DNA from: Paraglaciecola sp.
Lineage (GTDB): Bacteria; Pseudomonadota; Gammaproteobacteria; Enterobacterales; Alteromonadaceae
NCBI RefSeq assembly: GCF_030730205.1
Contig: NZ_JANQVQ010000186.1
Span: 1-42,995, forward strand
Direction of reading: 5' to 3'
DNA: 42,995 nt
Of the stretch, positions 42,989 to 42,995 are shown piece by piece (positions within the stretch are counted from its first letter, which is position 1; each line of letters opens with the position of its first letter). The notes beneath the pieces are model-generated. The model was not told the DNA's origin and did no database searches. It saw nothing but the letters and a program-made list of their open reading frames with translations. The position numbers were made by a program, and so were the translations under genes.

Positions 42989-42995
42989 AACTATA

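Overview
The window looks like chromosomal DNA of a marine gammaproteobacterium of the Alteromonadales, most like Alteromonas, Glaciecola or Paraglaciecola. This is inferred from the order glnA / DUF4124 protein / ntrB / ntrC, the AT-leaning composition, the RraB, BipA and PII sequences, and the density of two-component and cyclic-di-GMP proteins. No tRNA, rRNA, CRISPR array, intact insertion sequence or complete prophage was seen.

Layout. 1-1660: end of an uncharacterised gene, then a three-gene inner-membrane operon resembling yqjD-yqjE-yqjK. 1714-5257: rraB and plsC on the minus strand, an Hpt/HD-GYP fusion and an orphan periplasmic binding-like protein on the plus strand. 5273-14618: a nitrogen-control block made of ntrC, ntrB, a DUF4124 protein and glnA on the minus strand, then bipA/typA, a stand-alone lspA-type gene, and the PII/amtB pair. 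A sigma-54-type promoter and three phased GCACCA half-sites lie upstream of glnA. 14757-17054: a cysteine-rich protein, a CaCA cation antiporter and a second orphan binding-like protein. 17055-22359: an Old Yellow Enzyme, a LysR regulator divergent from an acyl-CoA dehydrogenase/SDR pair, and another SDR. 22369-33532: a signalling block with a 1032-aa hybrid kinase, a REC-PAS-GGDEF-EAL protein, a 1479-aa CHASE hybrid kinase and a REC-GGDEF cyclase. 33599-35469: a BenE-type transporter and a GntR/FCD regulator behind a pair of GTATAC palindromes. 35456-36468: a phage-lysozyme-like protein coupled to a small secreted protein. 36676-38874: a class V aminotransferase, an ACT-domain protein and a Gdx/SugE-type SMR exporter preceded by a guanidine-II (mini-ykkC) riboswitch. 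38908-42988: a methyltransferase, a secreted M24 peptidase, a secreted DUF885 peptidase and a terminator.

How the parts work together. PII, NtrB, NtrC, glutamine synthetase and AmtB form the classic nitrogen-sensing circuit, with glnA carrying the sigma-54 signature. The 22-33 kb block links membrane sensing to cyclic-di-GMP synthesis and breakdown. The two M24/DUF885 peptidases probably digest peptides outside the cytoplasm. The clearest RNA-level regulation is the guanidine-II riboswitch, whose second hairpin can compete with a pairing that hides the exporter's ribosome-binding site.
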